Assembly: GCA_019426215.1 (NCBI GenBank)
Contig: CM033402.1
Span: forward strand, 36,444,657 to 36,508,656
DNA: 64,000 nt
Direction of reading: 5' to 3'
Source of the DNA: Buddleja alternifolia
Lineage: Eukaryota > Streptophyta > Magnoliopsida > Lamiales > Scrophulariaceae
The notes under the pieces are model-generated. The model was not told the DNA's origin, made no database searches, and saw only the letters and a list, made by a program, of their open reading frames with translations. Shown one piece after another: positions 1-11,120 of the stretch (position 1 is its first letter; each line of letters begins with the position of its first letter). Both the position numbers and the translations under genes were made by a program.

Positions 1-887
1 GCTAAATCCATGAATCATGTCTCCCATCACATAACATGCCAAACATGATATATATCACATAACACACAAAAACCATATATGTTAATTTCTAATTAAATTC
101 CAAATTCAATGATTGTTTTTCATATTCTTGAGGAAATAAAATTCATTTGATTCTATTTGAAAATTCAATTTTAATGAACTCCAATTAATTTTGTATTAAA
201 ATTCAATTTTAATAAAAAATTAATCTCTAAGTTTATTAAAATTAATTTCACAATAAAAAAATCCAATTTAATTCAAAGTCCACCTTTAATTAACATTAGA
301 TTAGATGAAATTAAAATGCTTTTATTAAATAAATAATATTATTTATTTTTGTTTTAAAATCCAATTTTAATCAAAAACTCAATAAATATATATATTTAAT
401 AAATAACCTGGGTCACCCACGGGTCGACCCGGGTCGTGTTCATTTAACCGGTGTGTTATAAAATACACAGGTGAGTTCGCCGTGCGGCCCAATTTTACAG
501 CGCGATGGGCTGCGTTGTGCAGCCCATCTTTCTCGACAGCCCAACTGGCCAGAAAGATGGTCTCGCACAGCGGGCCCATCTCGCTAGGCCTGGGCGTGCA
601 CAGCAGCACCGCTTCCCCAGCGTTTTTGATACCCGCGCCCGTCGCACCACGACGACGGGTCGGTGCTGAAACTTGCAATTTTATTTTTCATCACATAAAT
701 TACGTAAAACTCAACTTTTTATTAATTTCTAACGAACGAGAAACAAACAAAATCCTCAAGAACACAAAAAACGCGAAATTCACATATCTAATTATGCATC
801 GATAAAAAATTGTAAATCATGCATCTTTATCACATATTTATATGTAAACTACATACGCCGAACCCCGCGATTTGGCTCTGATACCAC
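1..887 (-). mobile_element. Internal 5' region of a left-truncated Copia-type LTR retrotransposon
   Basis: Read on the minus strand, this is the sequence just downstream of a 5' LTR. A primer-binding site lies at 873-886 (minus-strand TGGTATCAGAGCCA, complementary to plant initiator tRNA-Met) and directly abuts the LTR at 888. No gag or pol motif is visible here. The coding part would lie beyond the left edge, or the element is a large non-autonomous derivative. Most of the stretch is very AT-rich, but 410-665 is distinctly GC-rich and contains short hairpins. The open frames at 379-805 cross that island and show no recognisable domain. Confidence 0.7.
873..886 (-). other. Primer-binding site (initiator tRNA-Met) of the left-edge Copia element
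   Basis: The minus strand reads TGGTATCAGAGCCA one base from the LTR edge. This is the standard plant Copia PBS, complementary to the 3' end of tRNA-iMet. It fixes the element's orientation as leftward. Confidence 0.85.
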
Positions 888-2518
888 TGTTGGGAAAATT
901 AACCAAACACAGTGGAAACGGTATTTTAAAATTTTATTTAGATTTTCCCATAAAAGAATCAATCCCGGGGTTTTATCAGACGTACGTACGATAAGGAAAT
1001 CAAGACTTTACCCGTTGAAGCGAAGTGATTGGAGAAACTCAAGCTTTCGACTTCTTCAACTTTTAGGCGAAAGAATCCACCTGGATTCTTGATAATACGA
1101 GTAGTCCAAAAGTGCTACCTCTAAATTATCTCGCCCGAAAAAATTGATTAAAAAATCTCCTTCTTCTTAGTACTATGGCCGACGGCTAGGGAGAGAGGGA
1201 GAGGAGGAATTTTTGTTTTATGGCTCAAGTCTTAATTATAACTTATGACCTAGGTATTAACTAATATGATATATTTATATCACTTAAGTTATTACCTTAG
1301 GATTAATTTAGCCCATGTAGGACGCCTAGTGGCTGCCCTACTCGGTCTTGGTGTGCCTCTTAGCGCACCAATTTGAGCTCAATCCAATCTATTATTTAAT
1401 TAATTAATTCAATTCAATTAATTAATCTAATTAAATAATAGATAGGATATTTAATTAATTTTATTTCTTTAAGAAATAATACATGAATTAACTTATTTCT
1501 TTAAATAATCAATTCCATTTAATTAATTTTAAGTATCCAATACTTAAAATATTACCACAAGAAATATTTCATATTTTCTATCGATTTTTCCTTTTTAAGC
1601 GTGACTCTTTAGCTTCATCTACATTTGGCAATTGGAGGATTCCATTGAATATAGATCCCACCTAGCCAATCAGGTGGTCTACATTGTAACCCAAATAAGA
1701 TGAAATGATTGAATCATTTTACCTTTCCTATTGTGAATATAAGCTCTTCGTTTCCTTATCCCAGTCAAGTGAGAGTCATGGTTTTAGGTCAAACTCACTA
1801 ACTTGACTCTATGTTATATTTATAATAAGTCTAGATCAGTGAATGCTTTAGCTAAAGACTTTAAGATCTAACTTACTTATAAATGCATAGGATAATTCCT
1901 CGTTCACCTTAGAGGGAACGAATCCCATCTTGGATATCAATTAAGACTACTAATTATCCATTAGGTTGCAATTCGAGGTTAACCCCACCAAATGGTGAAT
2001 TAGGTCCAACTACTCTAATGACAAATCTAATATCACAAGTATATCTTCAACTTGATTCCTCAAATCTAAAGTTCAGACACACCCATTACAATTTAATCAG
2101 TTCTGTCATTGACTGTCAAAGAGTGAAAACTCATGTGACATAATCGATATGAGTCATGTCTGAGTGCCACTATCTCCATCAGTGCACCTACGATATGAGT
2201 TCTTCACTACTTTCTAGTGATTAACGGACACCTTTCTCGTCAAAACTCACATCATACAAGTCTTCATGATTTCCAATGCCCAATTCAGAATCATTGACTT
2301 GCAGACTATTTTAGTACACAAGTATCAAACTCCTCTAGTGCCTTAGAGAGTTAACTCTTGTGTTCATGGACTTATAGATAATTACAATATATAAAAGCCA
2401 ATATAATAGTAAACTAACTAATTCCACTTTTTATTGATGGAATAAGAACCAATTACAATTTAATAATGTCCTTACATTTTCTATTCCTCTAGTGGCATTT
2501 GAGGACATTAAACTAACA
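888..2518 (-). repeat. 5' LTR (1631 bp) of the left-edge Copia element
   Basis: The LTR has TG...CA ends: plus-strand TGTTGGGAAAATT at 888 and ...TTAAACTAACA ending at 2518. The PBS follows directly on its left, so this is the 5' LTR of an element running leftward. Its minus-strand start (TGTTAGTTTAATGTCCTC) and end (TTTTCCCAACA) closely resemble the ends of the solo LTR at 20152-21827, so the two belong to the same or a sister family. The partner LTR lies outside the window, so no target duplication can be checked. Confidence 0.8.
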
Positions 2519-3272
2519 AGTCATTGGCTCTAAACGACCCCCGTGCACCGATATCAGCTGGTCGAAGCGTCCCTCTGAATCCTCTTCATAGGACGAGGAT
2601 CGTATTAGTTCTATTACTTGTCCCGATATAGTCAATTTGGTGAGCAAGCTAGAGTGGTTGGCTTTAGCAACTATAACTCTTACCGAGTGGCTAGGAGAAA
2701 CAATCGTATGCGGCAATTGAAAAGAGTTGTGTCGCACGTTTAATGAAGGTAAAGTTTAAGGCTAACTAGTTTGTTGAGTAACGTTTAAGATTTTATAGTC
2801 GTTCAATATACTCATCACATTTTTCTTGAAATTCACAAGCTGCGTTATGCGTGCATGACTTGGCCCTTTGCTATGCTGCATTCAAGAAAGAGCAAAAAGT
2901 TTCTCAGTCTAGGTCGGCTAAGTATATTGCAAGTGCTGCTCATGAACGAGAGGCATTCTCTTCTGTGAAAAATGAGCTTTTGGAAATGAGTAGGTTGTTG
3001 AGAAGGGAGCAAGAGAGTAATTACATCTCTATGAAGACGTTGAAGGATGAAAACCTTCCCTTAAAGTCCGATGCTGAGGATTATCTACCTCGTATTGAGT
3101 AGTTGGAAAAGAGAGGAGCGAAGCCTACGAGGCTGGAAAGTCGGATGGGAGGAACGCGTTCTTTTCTTTGCAGAATATGTTGACTCGTTAGCTGAGAGTC
3201 ATTTCGGAGGAGCTCGTGATTTTATGACATCAACTATTTTTTATCATATCTTACTCTCCAAGGAGCTGAAGG
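2519..3272 (+). pseudogene. Relic of an unrecognised coiled-coil TE-like ORF, upstream part
   Basis: I do not recognise the family. From about 2851 a plus-strand frame reads an amphipathic, Glu/Lys/Leu-rich stretch consistent with a coiled coil (residues LLEMSRLLRREQES visible). It hits a stop near 3102 and continues in another frame to 3277 (…FMTSTIFYHILLSKELKDE). The same protein resumes after the solo LTR, at 5089. Coiled coil followed by a helical tail is common in the extra ORFs of plant Gypsy elements, but that assignment is inference. 2519-2850 holds no convincing coding signal. Confidence 0.45.
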
Positions 3273-3277
3273 ATGAG

Positions 3278-5083
3278 TGGTGGTACCAAGTGTGGCATAC
3301 GAAAGGGTCTAAAAGGGGGAGGGGTTGAATAGACCCTGAAGTCCTTTTTCGACTTCAAAAAATTTCGTATTAAAATTCAGTTTGGGACGCTTGAAATGTA
3401 AATGCTTGGCTAAGCGTTTACTAGAAGACTCTTTTGATAAAGTTAACTTAGACTTAGTGATTTCAACTATTACCAAGGTAGGGTAATGTTTCAATTGCTT
3501 AATCAGGGTTGACACAGCGGAATGATTTTACAAGTCTTCTCTTTGAAAGGTTTTAGCGCCACAAAGTTTTCCTTAGTTGCTTTTCTTTAAAACGTTTTGT
3601 ACGCTTAGAGTGCTTAGCGCTTAGTCAAGCGCTTAAGACTGATTTGAAAGCTTAGCGTTCTCTTTTGGAAATAGTCGCTTAACTGTTTTAATGCTTTTTT
3701 AAAGACATGATATGCAAATATAAAGTAAAGCAATAAAGCAGTAAGTGACATAAAATATTGTAAGGTTCACTGGGTAGTATAATCCCAGCTACGTCCTTCT
3801 TCTCCTTTGCACTCGGAGGCAATCCACTAGATTGATTCTCGAAGAGTCACACAGAGTCTTCTACAAAATAGGGAACAAAGGAAGAGATGGATATGGATGA
3901 CTTGAGCTCCTTGGTCACACAGATTTCTGCTTCAAGCCACTTCAATCCTCTGCTTCTGGAAAGACGATCTCGAGCTCCTTGATCACACAGATTTCAGCTC
4001 CAATAAAGATCTTCTCCAAGATGGCCTTGAGCTCCTTGATCACACAGACTTCAGCTCCAATAAAGACCTTTCTTCAACAAGCTTCTCTTACTAAAAAATA
4101 CTGCTTGTGGAAGTCAACAATCTTTCTCACTCAGATGAAAGGTGTTGAGGGTTTATTGTAACAGGTTTGTTTGATGTTGGGAAGTTCAAACAACTTGGGA
4201 TATCTCAATAATAGTGTAGGGTTCTTCTTGGAAGATGTTTGAGATATCGGGTGACTGTCTGGAATGTATTTGAGAAGCTTAAAGGATTTTGGCTATGGGG
4301 TTTGCAAGCTTTTCTCTCAAATTATTTCTCAGCTATCTTTCACATTTACGTCTTTCACATATGCACACACAGAGATAGCTGAAGGGTACTATGTATAGAA
4401 AATCTCGGGATTTGTTCGTTGGACACAAGTCAGGCACATGTACCTCACGCAGAGCTTAAATAGTCCCTTTTCTGACATTCCTTAATTTTGGCTGATTCCG
4501 ATTGGACAGGAACAGGTTTGAACTTTGAAAAGCTGACAGTCTAGTCAAAAGGTGCCTTGTCCACAAGTCATATTGTCTTGTCACATTTAATGCACTTATC
4601 AAGCATTTAATGCGTTTGGAATTTAGTTCCGTTGGAAATAAATGACCATTGATGATTGGATGACTTGAGGATGTATTTCAGGTGAATTGCTTGAGTGAAT
4701 GAGCGCTTGGATCAACACTCCCTGAACAGTCCTTTAGCGTTAGCTAGGCGCAGAGAACATTCTCTTGAACGCTTGATTTATAACTCCTAAAATAGTCTTT
4801 AAGCGTTTGACAGACGCTTAGGACAAATCTTCATCTTCACTTGACTTCAGACGCTGACCTTAAACTTCATCTCCAATAGACACACCTAGAATTCTATTAG
4901 CGACTCGGTATCTATTACTTTAGTCTAAAATCTACAAAGATAAAAATTACAAGCCTAACAAACTAACAAACTTTCAAACACTTATACATATATTCTATGA
5001 AAGTATAAACTTACATTTTTTTGGGGTCCAACATAAAGTCCTATCTTGTTATCATCAAAACATTTAACATGAAATTCCTAACA
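3278..5083 (-). mobile_element. Solo LTR, Sirevirus-type Copia, with 5-bp TSD
   Basis: The ends read TGGTGGTACC at 3278 and ...AAATTCCTAACA at 5083. Target duplications ATGAG flank it at 3273-3277 and 5084-5088. The sequence is the inverse of the SireA/SireB LTRs: near the left end it carries the motif 'ggcatacgaaagggtct' seen at 23351 and, inverted, near 26080 and 37960. No internal region or PBS is attached, so this is a solo LTR left by LTR-LTR recombination. Positions 3898-4075 contain a short segment (gagctccttgatcacacag) in three partial tandem copies, whereas the other family LTRs in the window carry one. Confidence 0.85.
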
Positions 5084-5088
5084 ATGAG

Positions 5089-5330
5089 AAAGATGGGTTT
5101 TATAAATGCATTGATTACAGCACTCGACTAGCAGCATTTAGGCCAGAATTTGATATTAGCCTATTGGAAGAGTGTGATAAACTAAAGTTGCTTCGAGACT
5201 CGTTCTTTACTGACGAGCCCAACATTGATCCGATCAATTTTTTGGAGTTCAATACTTTGGCACCTTGGCATCGTCTGATAAGCCCAGAAAACTCTTGGCA
5301 ATTCATATGCTCATGCTGACCTCACACCAT
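5089..5330 (+). pseudogene. Relic of the unrecognised coiled-coil TE-like ORF, downstream part
   Basis: This is the continuation of the ORF interrupted by the solo LTR. When the LTR and one ATGAG copy are ignored, the plus-strand frame runs through from …SKELKDE into NEKDGFYKCIDYSTRLAAF and on to about 5318. The remaining 5331-5489 has no coding signal and joins abruptly to the minus-strand Gypsy integrase. The opposite orientation of this ORF relative to the Gypsy element argues that the two were separate elements. Confidence 0.45.
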
Positions 5331-5489
5331 GAAGTCGAGTTTTTAGGTGTTGCAATGGTATACAATTTGGAAACTCAGTCAATTTCCTAAGGGTGTCCTA
5401 TAGAAGTAAAATTATGTTGCATCTTCAATTCGTTGCACCAGGATATGATAGGCTTTCCATTGAATTGGGTCCCAATTTCAGAGATTAAA

Positions 5490-5964
5490 ATTCTAGAAAA
5501 ACCAGATCTGCAAATAATATTCTTCCAAATGAGTATTATTACTATTTAACATATTAGGTATGCAATTTGTTTTCAGATTTGTTAACCTGCAACTAATATT
5601 CTTCCAGACAAAATCAATAACAACTTTCTCCGTGATACGAGTCACGACTTCAGCCTCGACCCACTTTGTAAAGTGTTCCATGACCACAATAATGAACTTC
5701 TTTTGACCTTGGACTGGAGAGAATGGACCTGCATATGAGTATAGTCTTAGTAAATATCTTACTCATTATAACGAGTTTAGGTATTAACCTAGTATATCAA
5801 TGTCCCATTGATCAAATGGGTATGCAATTTTTATCACTTCTATGGGTTTTTCAGTTGGTGGATTTCATTAGAGTGCAATTGACATTGTTTGCATCGTTTC
5901 ACGAATTCATCTGAGTCCTTAAAGAGGGTTGGCCAAAAATACCTTTGTCTTGTAATTTTTTGTG
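5490..5964 (-). pseudogene. Gypsy integrase core (fragment), interrupted by the TRIM pair
   Basis: The minus-strand frame 5687-5493 reads EHFTKWVEAEVVTRITEKVV, the region following the first catalytic Asp in Tat-type integrases. The N-terminal zinc-finger part lies across the TRIM insertion at 7174-7250 (LREIHKRV.. followed by WWGDRW). If the insertion and one CCAAC copy are removed, the junction reads GRSLAQKITRQRYFWPTLF, a normal Tat integrase zinc-finger motif. This proves that the host sequence was integrase. The fragment ends after about 5490, so the C-terminal catalytic residues are not seen. Confidence 0.7.
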
Positions 5965-5969
5965 CCAAC

Positions 5970-6564
5970 TGTCACGCCCCGTGCTCACGAGCCCGTTGTA
6001 CCAGAGAAATCCCATTGAACCCACTGAGCGTAACCTGTAGTTGGGCATTTGAACCACGACCCAAAATGGATATCCATTGTTACACTTGAATCTTAAGGTT
6101 CTCTTTCTAAACTAATTTTATTTTCATTCCCTTTCCCATGTGGGACAAGGGTCTTACAATCACCCCCCCTTCGAGGAGCGACGTCCTCGTCGCAGCGTGA
6201 CTCAGTCCAGGATCCGTCATCAGGCGTCGGGACTCTCTAGGCTGCCAACGGATTTGCCTCGAACTATTCTTCATAGCGGATCCGAGAACCTCGGGCTACT
6301 TCATAGCGGATACCGAGATTTCACGTTGTATCATCGAACTTCCAATTTTGGCTGACGAGCGGCTCTGATACCATTTGTCATGCCCCGGGCTCACGAGCCT
6401 GTTGGACCAAAGAAATCTCATTGAACCCACTGAGCGTAACCTGTAGTTGGGCATTTGAACCACGGCCCAAAATGGATATCCATTGTTACACTTGAATCCT
6501 AGGGTTCTCTTTATAAATTATTTTCATTTTTTTCCTTTTTCCCATGTGGGACAAGGGTATTACA
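5970..6564 (-). mobile_element. TRIM element copy 1 (595 bp, leftward)
   Basis: This is a miniature LTR retrotransposon. The 3' LTR is 5970-6158 (189 bp) and the 5' LTR is 6376-6564 (189 bp). A 217-bp non-coding interior lies between them. The PBS (minus-strand TGGTATCAGAGCC) is at 6361-6373, immediately inside the 5' LTR. A polypurine tract (plus-strand C7 run near 6162) lies next to the 3' LTR. LTR ends are TGTAAGACCC / GGGGCGTGACA on the minus strand. No protein is encoded; the short frame 6140-6355 is chance. It is joined through ATAT (6565-6568) to an inverted second copy. Confidence 0.9.
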
Positions 6565-6568
6565 ATAT

Positions 6569-7168
6569 TGTAAGACCCTTGTCCCACATGGGAAAAGGAA
6601 TGAAAATAAAATTAGTTTATAAAGAGAACCTTAGGATTCAAGTGTAACAATGGATATCCATTTTGGGCCGTGGTTCAAATGCCCAACTACAGGTTATGCT
6701 CAGTGGGTTCAATGGGATTTTTCTGGTCCAACGGGCTCGTGAGCCCGGGGCGTGACAAATGGTATCAGAGCCTCTCGTCAGCCGGAATTGGGAGTTCGGT
6801 GCTACAACGTGAAATCTCGGTATCCGCTATGAAGTAGCCCGAGGTTCTCGGATCCGCTATGAAGAATAGTCCGAGGCAAATCTGGTGGTAGCCTAGAGAG
6901 TCCCGACGCCGGACAACGGATCCTGGACTGAGTCACGCTGCGACGAGGACGTCGCTCCTCGAAAGGGGGGTTATTGTAATACCCTTGTCCCACATGGGAA
7001 AAAGGAAGAAAATGAAATTAGTATATAAAGAGAACCTTAGGATTCAAGTGTAACAATGGATATCCATTTTGGGCCGTGGTTCAAATGCCCAACTCAAGGT
7101 TACGCTCAGTGGATTCAATGGGATTTCTCTGGTCCAACGGGCTCGTGAGCCCGGGGCATGACGTGACA
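6569..7168 (+). mobile_element. TRIM element copy 2 (about 600 bp, rightward)
   Basis: The 5' LTR is 6569-6757 (189 bp), the PBS TGGTATCAGAGCC is at 6760-6772, the interior is 6758-6974 (217 bp), the polypurine tract AAAGGGGGG is near 6962, and the 3' LTR is 6975-7168. The 3' LTR carries a 5-base expansion at its very end (GGGGCATGACGTGACA instead of GGGGCGTGACA). It is the same family as copy 1 in opposite orientation, 5' LTR against 5' LTR. The only target duplication, CCAAC, flanks the pair (5965-5969 and 7169-7173), not either copy alone. Confidence 0.9.
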
Positions 7169-7173
7169 CCAAC

Positions 7174-8080
7174 GATCGCCCCACCAAGTGATTTCCGCAA
7201 CTCTCTTTGTGGATCTCTCGCAAGACGTACTTAGCTTCTACGGGGGTAAGGCAACGAAGTAAAGGTCTACGTTCTATCTCATATACAGCTCATCATTTAA
7301 AATGGTGAAAAGAGTTGCCCTTCCCGTTAATGTTCGAGCTTCGAGTCTGTCATCCGATAAAGTTCTATTCAAAAGATATTCTATAATCGATTGCTTCTAA
7401 TGCATATTTTTGTCAACAGCATAACTATGGCAGGCGGTTCCAACTCAGAATGTTCTGATACGAGTAATGACACCATACGACTCGTTGATTCCAAAATTTG
7501 ATTTGCGAATTTGGATAATGCATCTGCCATTTGGTTCTCATCTCTTGGTATCTGGCATAGCTCTATTATTTCAAAATCTGTCGTCATTTGCTTCGTTATT
7601 TGCAAGTATTACCATGGTTTTTTCTTTAGCCTCGTACACTCCTGAAACTTGCATTGCTACTAATTGTGAGTCGATAAATACCTTCACATTTTTTATTTCT
7701 AGGGTTTTTGCCATTCTTAATCCTAAAATTAGCGCTTCGTATTTCGCTTCCTTGTTCCTTGTTCGTAACATCAAAATTCAATTTTAATACGAACTCCAAA
7801 TTGTTCCCTTCTGGAGAGTGTAACCAAATACCAATACCTCATCCTTTTGTCATAGAGGATCCTTCTACGCGAAGTGATAATGGGATCGTCTCTGATAATG
7901 ATACCGAGGCCATAACGTTTGGGTCAGCCGTCATTTCCACCAAAAAATTTGCCATCACTTGGGCCTTTGTCAATGTACGACTCTTGTACTCGATATTGAA
8001 TTCTTTCAATTCAACTGCATTCATTAATGCAAGTAGCCATTTCTCAATTTCCAAGTAATTCAACTCGGCTTCTTGCATCT
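7174..8080 (-). pseudogene. Gypsy integrase N-terminus and two RNase H-like domains
   Basis: Minus-strand 8078-7839 reads the C-terminal part of the RT-linked RNase H region (…YLEIEKWLLALMNAVELKE…). 7774-7571 reads RNKEAKYEALILGLRMAKTL and VFIDSQLVAMQVSGVYEAK, typical of the second, archaeal-like RNase H of Tat elements. 7250-7174 enters the integrase zinc finger before the TRIM insertion. Frames shift several times, so no functional product is expected. Confidence 0.6.
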
Positions 8081-8276
8081 ATTTACTAACAAATTAAATG
8101 AGGCGATTATCTCCGTCAACTTCTCGAACGAGTACAACACCATGCGCTGCCAATGATGCTGCCAAGTATAAGATCAATTGTTCTCCCAATATTTCAGTTC
8201 TTGAAAAGATTTCTCACATTCTTCTGTCCATGCAAAATGTTTGACATTTCTCAAGATTTTGAAGAAGTGTGGGCTC

Positions 8277-9513
8277 TTATCTGCGGATCGTGAGATAAAA
8301 TGATCCAAACTCACAATTCTTCCGATTAATTCTCTTTTTGGATTTTATACTCAAAATTGCCTCCATTTTTTTTGGGTTGGCCTCAATTCCTCGTTCAGTT
8401 ACTATATACCCCAAGAACTTTCCTTCTTGTACACCGAACGTACACATGTGCGATTCAACTTCAAACATTACTATTTCATAATTGCGAACGACTTTTTTTA
8501 GGTGGGCTAGATGGTCTTCCTCATTTTGACTTTTTACCAGCATGTCATCCACGTAAACCACTATGGCCTTCCCAATTTCATCCTCAAACATCATGTTAAT
8601 GAGTCATTGGTATGTTTCTCCTGAATTTCTCAAACCGAAGGCCATAACATTGTAACAATAGACTCCTTGTGCAGTAACAAACGCAGTTTTGTCTCAATCT
8701 TGCTCCGCCATCAATATCTGATTAAAGCCTTGATAGGCATTCATCATACTCAATAGTGCACAACCAGCAGTAGAGTCTACGAGTAATTCTATACGAGGAA
8801 AGAAATAGGGGTCATGAGTACAAATTTTATTCAAATTAGTAAAATCAGTACACATTCTCCATTTTTCCCTTCTTTGGGTATAAGGACTACGTTAACGAGC
8901 TAATCTGTAAATTGGATCTCGTTTACATAACCTACTTCTAGGAGTTTTTTTCAACTTCATCTTCAATGATCATATCTCTATCTGGGCCAAAGTTCCTTCG
9001 TTTCTGCCTGACGGGCTTTGCACCCGGATCGAAATTCAGACCGTGGACGATGACAGAAGGGTCGATTCCTTGAAAATTAGCAGTTTTCCATGCAAACATG
9101 TCTGAGTTCTCCCTTAAAAAATTTACCAGCTTTGTCTCCATCTTTGGGTCGATCTTTCCTCTTACCTGAGTCATTTTTTCAGAGTTCCACGGGAAAATCT
9201 CAATGGTCTTGTGCACCATAGGTTGGACTCGTGTGTCCAATCGTTTTTGTTTTTTATCCATGGTCTCCATCAAGGTCTTCGCCTCTTCATCTAATACATC
9301 TACCCTGCTTGCTTCGTGCTTTCTTTTATTAGAGGAATTCACCATGAGTGAGGTTGAGTAGCATTGACGAGCCTCCAACTGATTTCCACGCACTTCTCCA
9401 ATCCCATTGCTTTTTCTAAGTTTCATTTTTAGGTGAGGAGTGGAAACAATGGCTCCTAAAAATTTTGACATCGGGCGTCCCACATTCTTGTTATAGGCGA
9501 AAGGAACATCCAC
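8277..9513 (-). pseudogene. Gypsy reverse transcriptase
   Basis: The frame 9513-8938 contains a protease-RT linker and the RT N-terminus (SDMFAWKTANFQGIDPSVIV). 8594-8277 contains the catalytic motif YVDDMLVKS followed by HLKKVV and GKFLGYIVTERGIE. The sequence between them (8600-8937) is in other frames with stops. The YVDD box is intact, but the domain as a whole is frameshifted. Confidence 0.7.
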
Positions 9514-9642
9514 AACTAAAAAAGTAACTCGACTCGTCTTTGTTTTTTAGCCGGATCCCAATGAAACATCTAGGTCAATCGACCCCTTCAACATAATTTG
9601 CGACCCTGTGAAGCCAACAAGTGGGGCATTTACTGGTCGTAG

Positions 9643-9864
9643 TCATGTGTCACTGAGTTCCATCTTCTTCAACACTTCCCAGTATAGGATATCTATAGAA
9701 CTCCCCATATCAGCCAAAGCTTTGTGCACAACAAAGTTAGCCACATCCATTGAAATCACCACAGGATCATTGTGAGGACTCGTCATCCCATCATAATCAT
9801 TGTCATCAAAACTAACAACCTTGTTCTTTGAGGTTGTTCCTCGTTTAAGTGAAAGTACACGCAA
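9643..9864 (-). pseudogene. Gypsy aspartic protease
   Basis: The minus-strand frame reads HKALADMGSSIDILYWEVL. This matches the retropepsin active-site region, where the family usually has D-(T/N)-G-S-S. Here the second residue is Met (DMGSS), so activity is doubtful. Flanking 9865-10,490 encodes a charged linker in broken frames. Confidence 0.6.
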
Positions 9865-10490
9865 TGGTTCACCACGGTAATGACTTGAATGAATCTATCT
9901 TACATATCTCTTCCTAGCATTTGAAAAGTCCCCATCAATAGTAACCCCTACTATCATGTGAATTTCACAACGATTGTCTCTATCTGGGGCCTCGCGCACT
10001 TCTTCAAGATGCACGTTATTACGAGGGCCATCATTATGGCAATAATTGTTTCTATTTTGTTCACTGCCTCATAAGCGATCATTGTCACGATGATAATTAT
10101 CGTTCCCGTGATATTTATTTTTAGGTCGCTCGTTATTACAAGTCTGACGTTCTCTTTCATCTGGTCGCTCATGGGATCGACTGCGTGATCGTCTTACCTC
10201 TGTTTTGCGGTTGGCCTCAGAGGCTCTTACTTCCATCAGGGTGTGATCGATAAAGTCGTTCAATACCCCCGATTTGATTAGTCGTTCTATTTCATCTTTT
10301 AAATGAAATCATTCATCCTTGTCATGCTTTGGTCTTTATGGAATTCACAGTATTTGTGCATATTCTTCTTTGGACCACTCTTTAATGGTCTGGGCCTTTG
10401 AACCTGATTTGTTCTTAAAGAAGTGACCAGGATCTTAGTACGAGTTTAGTTTAAAGACGTATAGTTTTCATATTTTGGTAATCTGCGGTG

Positions 10491-11120
10491 TCAATCATGG
10501 TCTCTACGGGACCCCTTACCCTCGTATCGTTTAGTAGAAAATTTTTCTTTTTGATCCCTTGGATTGTTCATTGCGTTTAAGTTCTCCAAGTCTTTCAACC
10601 CGTTCATTTCTTCCTCATTGATATACTCTCCCGCCAACTCCATCAATTCCTCGTGGGATCGTGAAGGATGACGAGAGAGAGCGTCATTAAAATTGCCTTT
10701 CTTTAAGCCTCTCATTAAGAAACTTAACATTAATTCATTGTTCAGTTCGGGAAGTCCATGGCTTCTTGATTGAAGAGGTGCATAAATTCTCATGACGACT
10801 CAGTTGAGCCTTACTTCAGTCCTATTATTACAGAAATAGACTTTTAGTCTTTTATTACTTGCAAAATGGTTTCCAAATTTCTGTTTGGGCTGAGTATATG
10901 ACCCTATGGTACCGGGCTCAAAATTCATAAACCAGTCTTGTGCCCGACCCACAAGTGTAGTGATGAAGATTCTGGCATTTACCGCATCAGTTTGTCTCTC
11001 CAGAGATATCAACAACTCGTAAGAGGTAATATGGGGTCTTGGGTCGCCCGTCCCATCAAACTTGATAAAGTCCGGCATTCTGAAGTGGCTGTTAGGGACT
11101 TCTCTCATAATTTCTATCAC
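10491..11120 (-). pseudogene. Gypsy gag capsid domain
   Basis: Two minus-strand frames (11120-10800 and 10793-10491) together read a Retrotrans_gag-type capsid: FDGTGDPRPHITSYELLISL, then GRAQDWFMNF, then LNNELMLSFLMRGLKKG. They are separated by a frameshift at about 10,795. The gag start lies further right, towards the PBS at 11,657, in a poorly conserved region. Confidence 0.65.

Noticed and set aside
379..805. Overlapping open frames of about 100 codons on both strands
   Set aside because: They exist because the short GC-rich island lacks stop codons. No domain, splice pattern or conserved motif is visible, and the region is the leader of an LTR element.
873..886. TGGTATCAGAGC-like sequences considered as tRNA fragments (also 6361, 6760, 15,756 and 26,102)
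   Set aside because: Each sits exactly beside an LTR end and is only the 12-14 bases complementary to the tRNA 3' end. No tRNA cloverleaf is present.
6140..6355. Open frames inside the TRIM interiors (also 6802-6993)
   Set aside because: TRIMs are non-coding. The two frames look alike only because the interiors are copies of each other.
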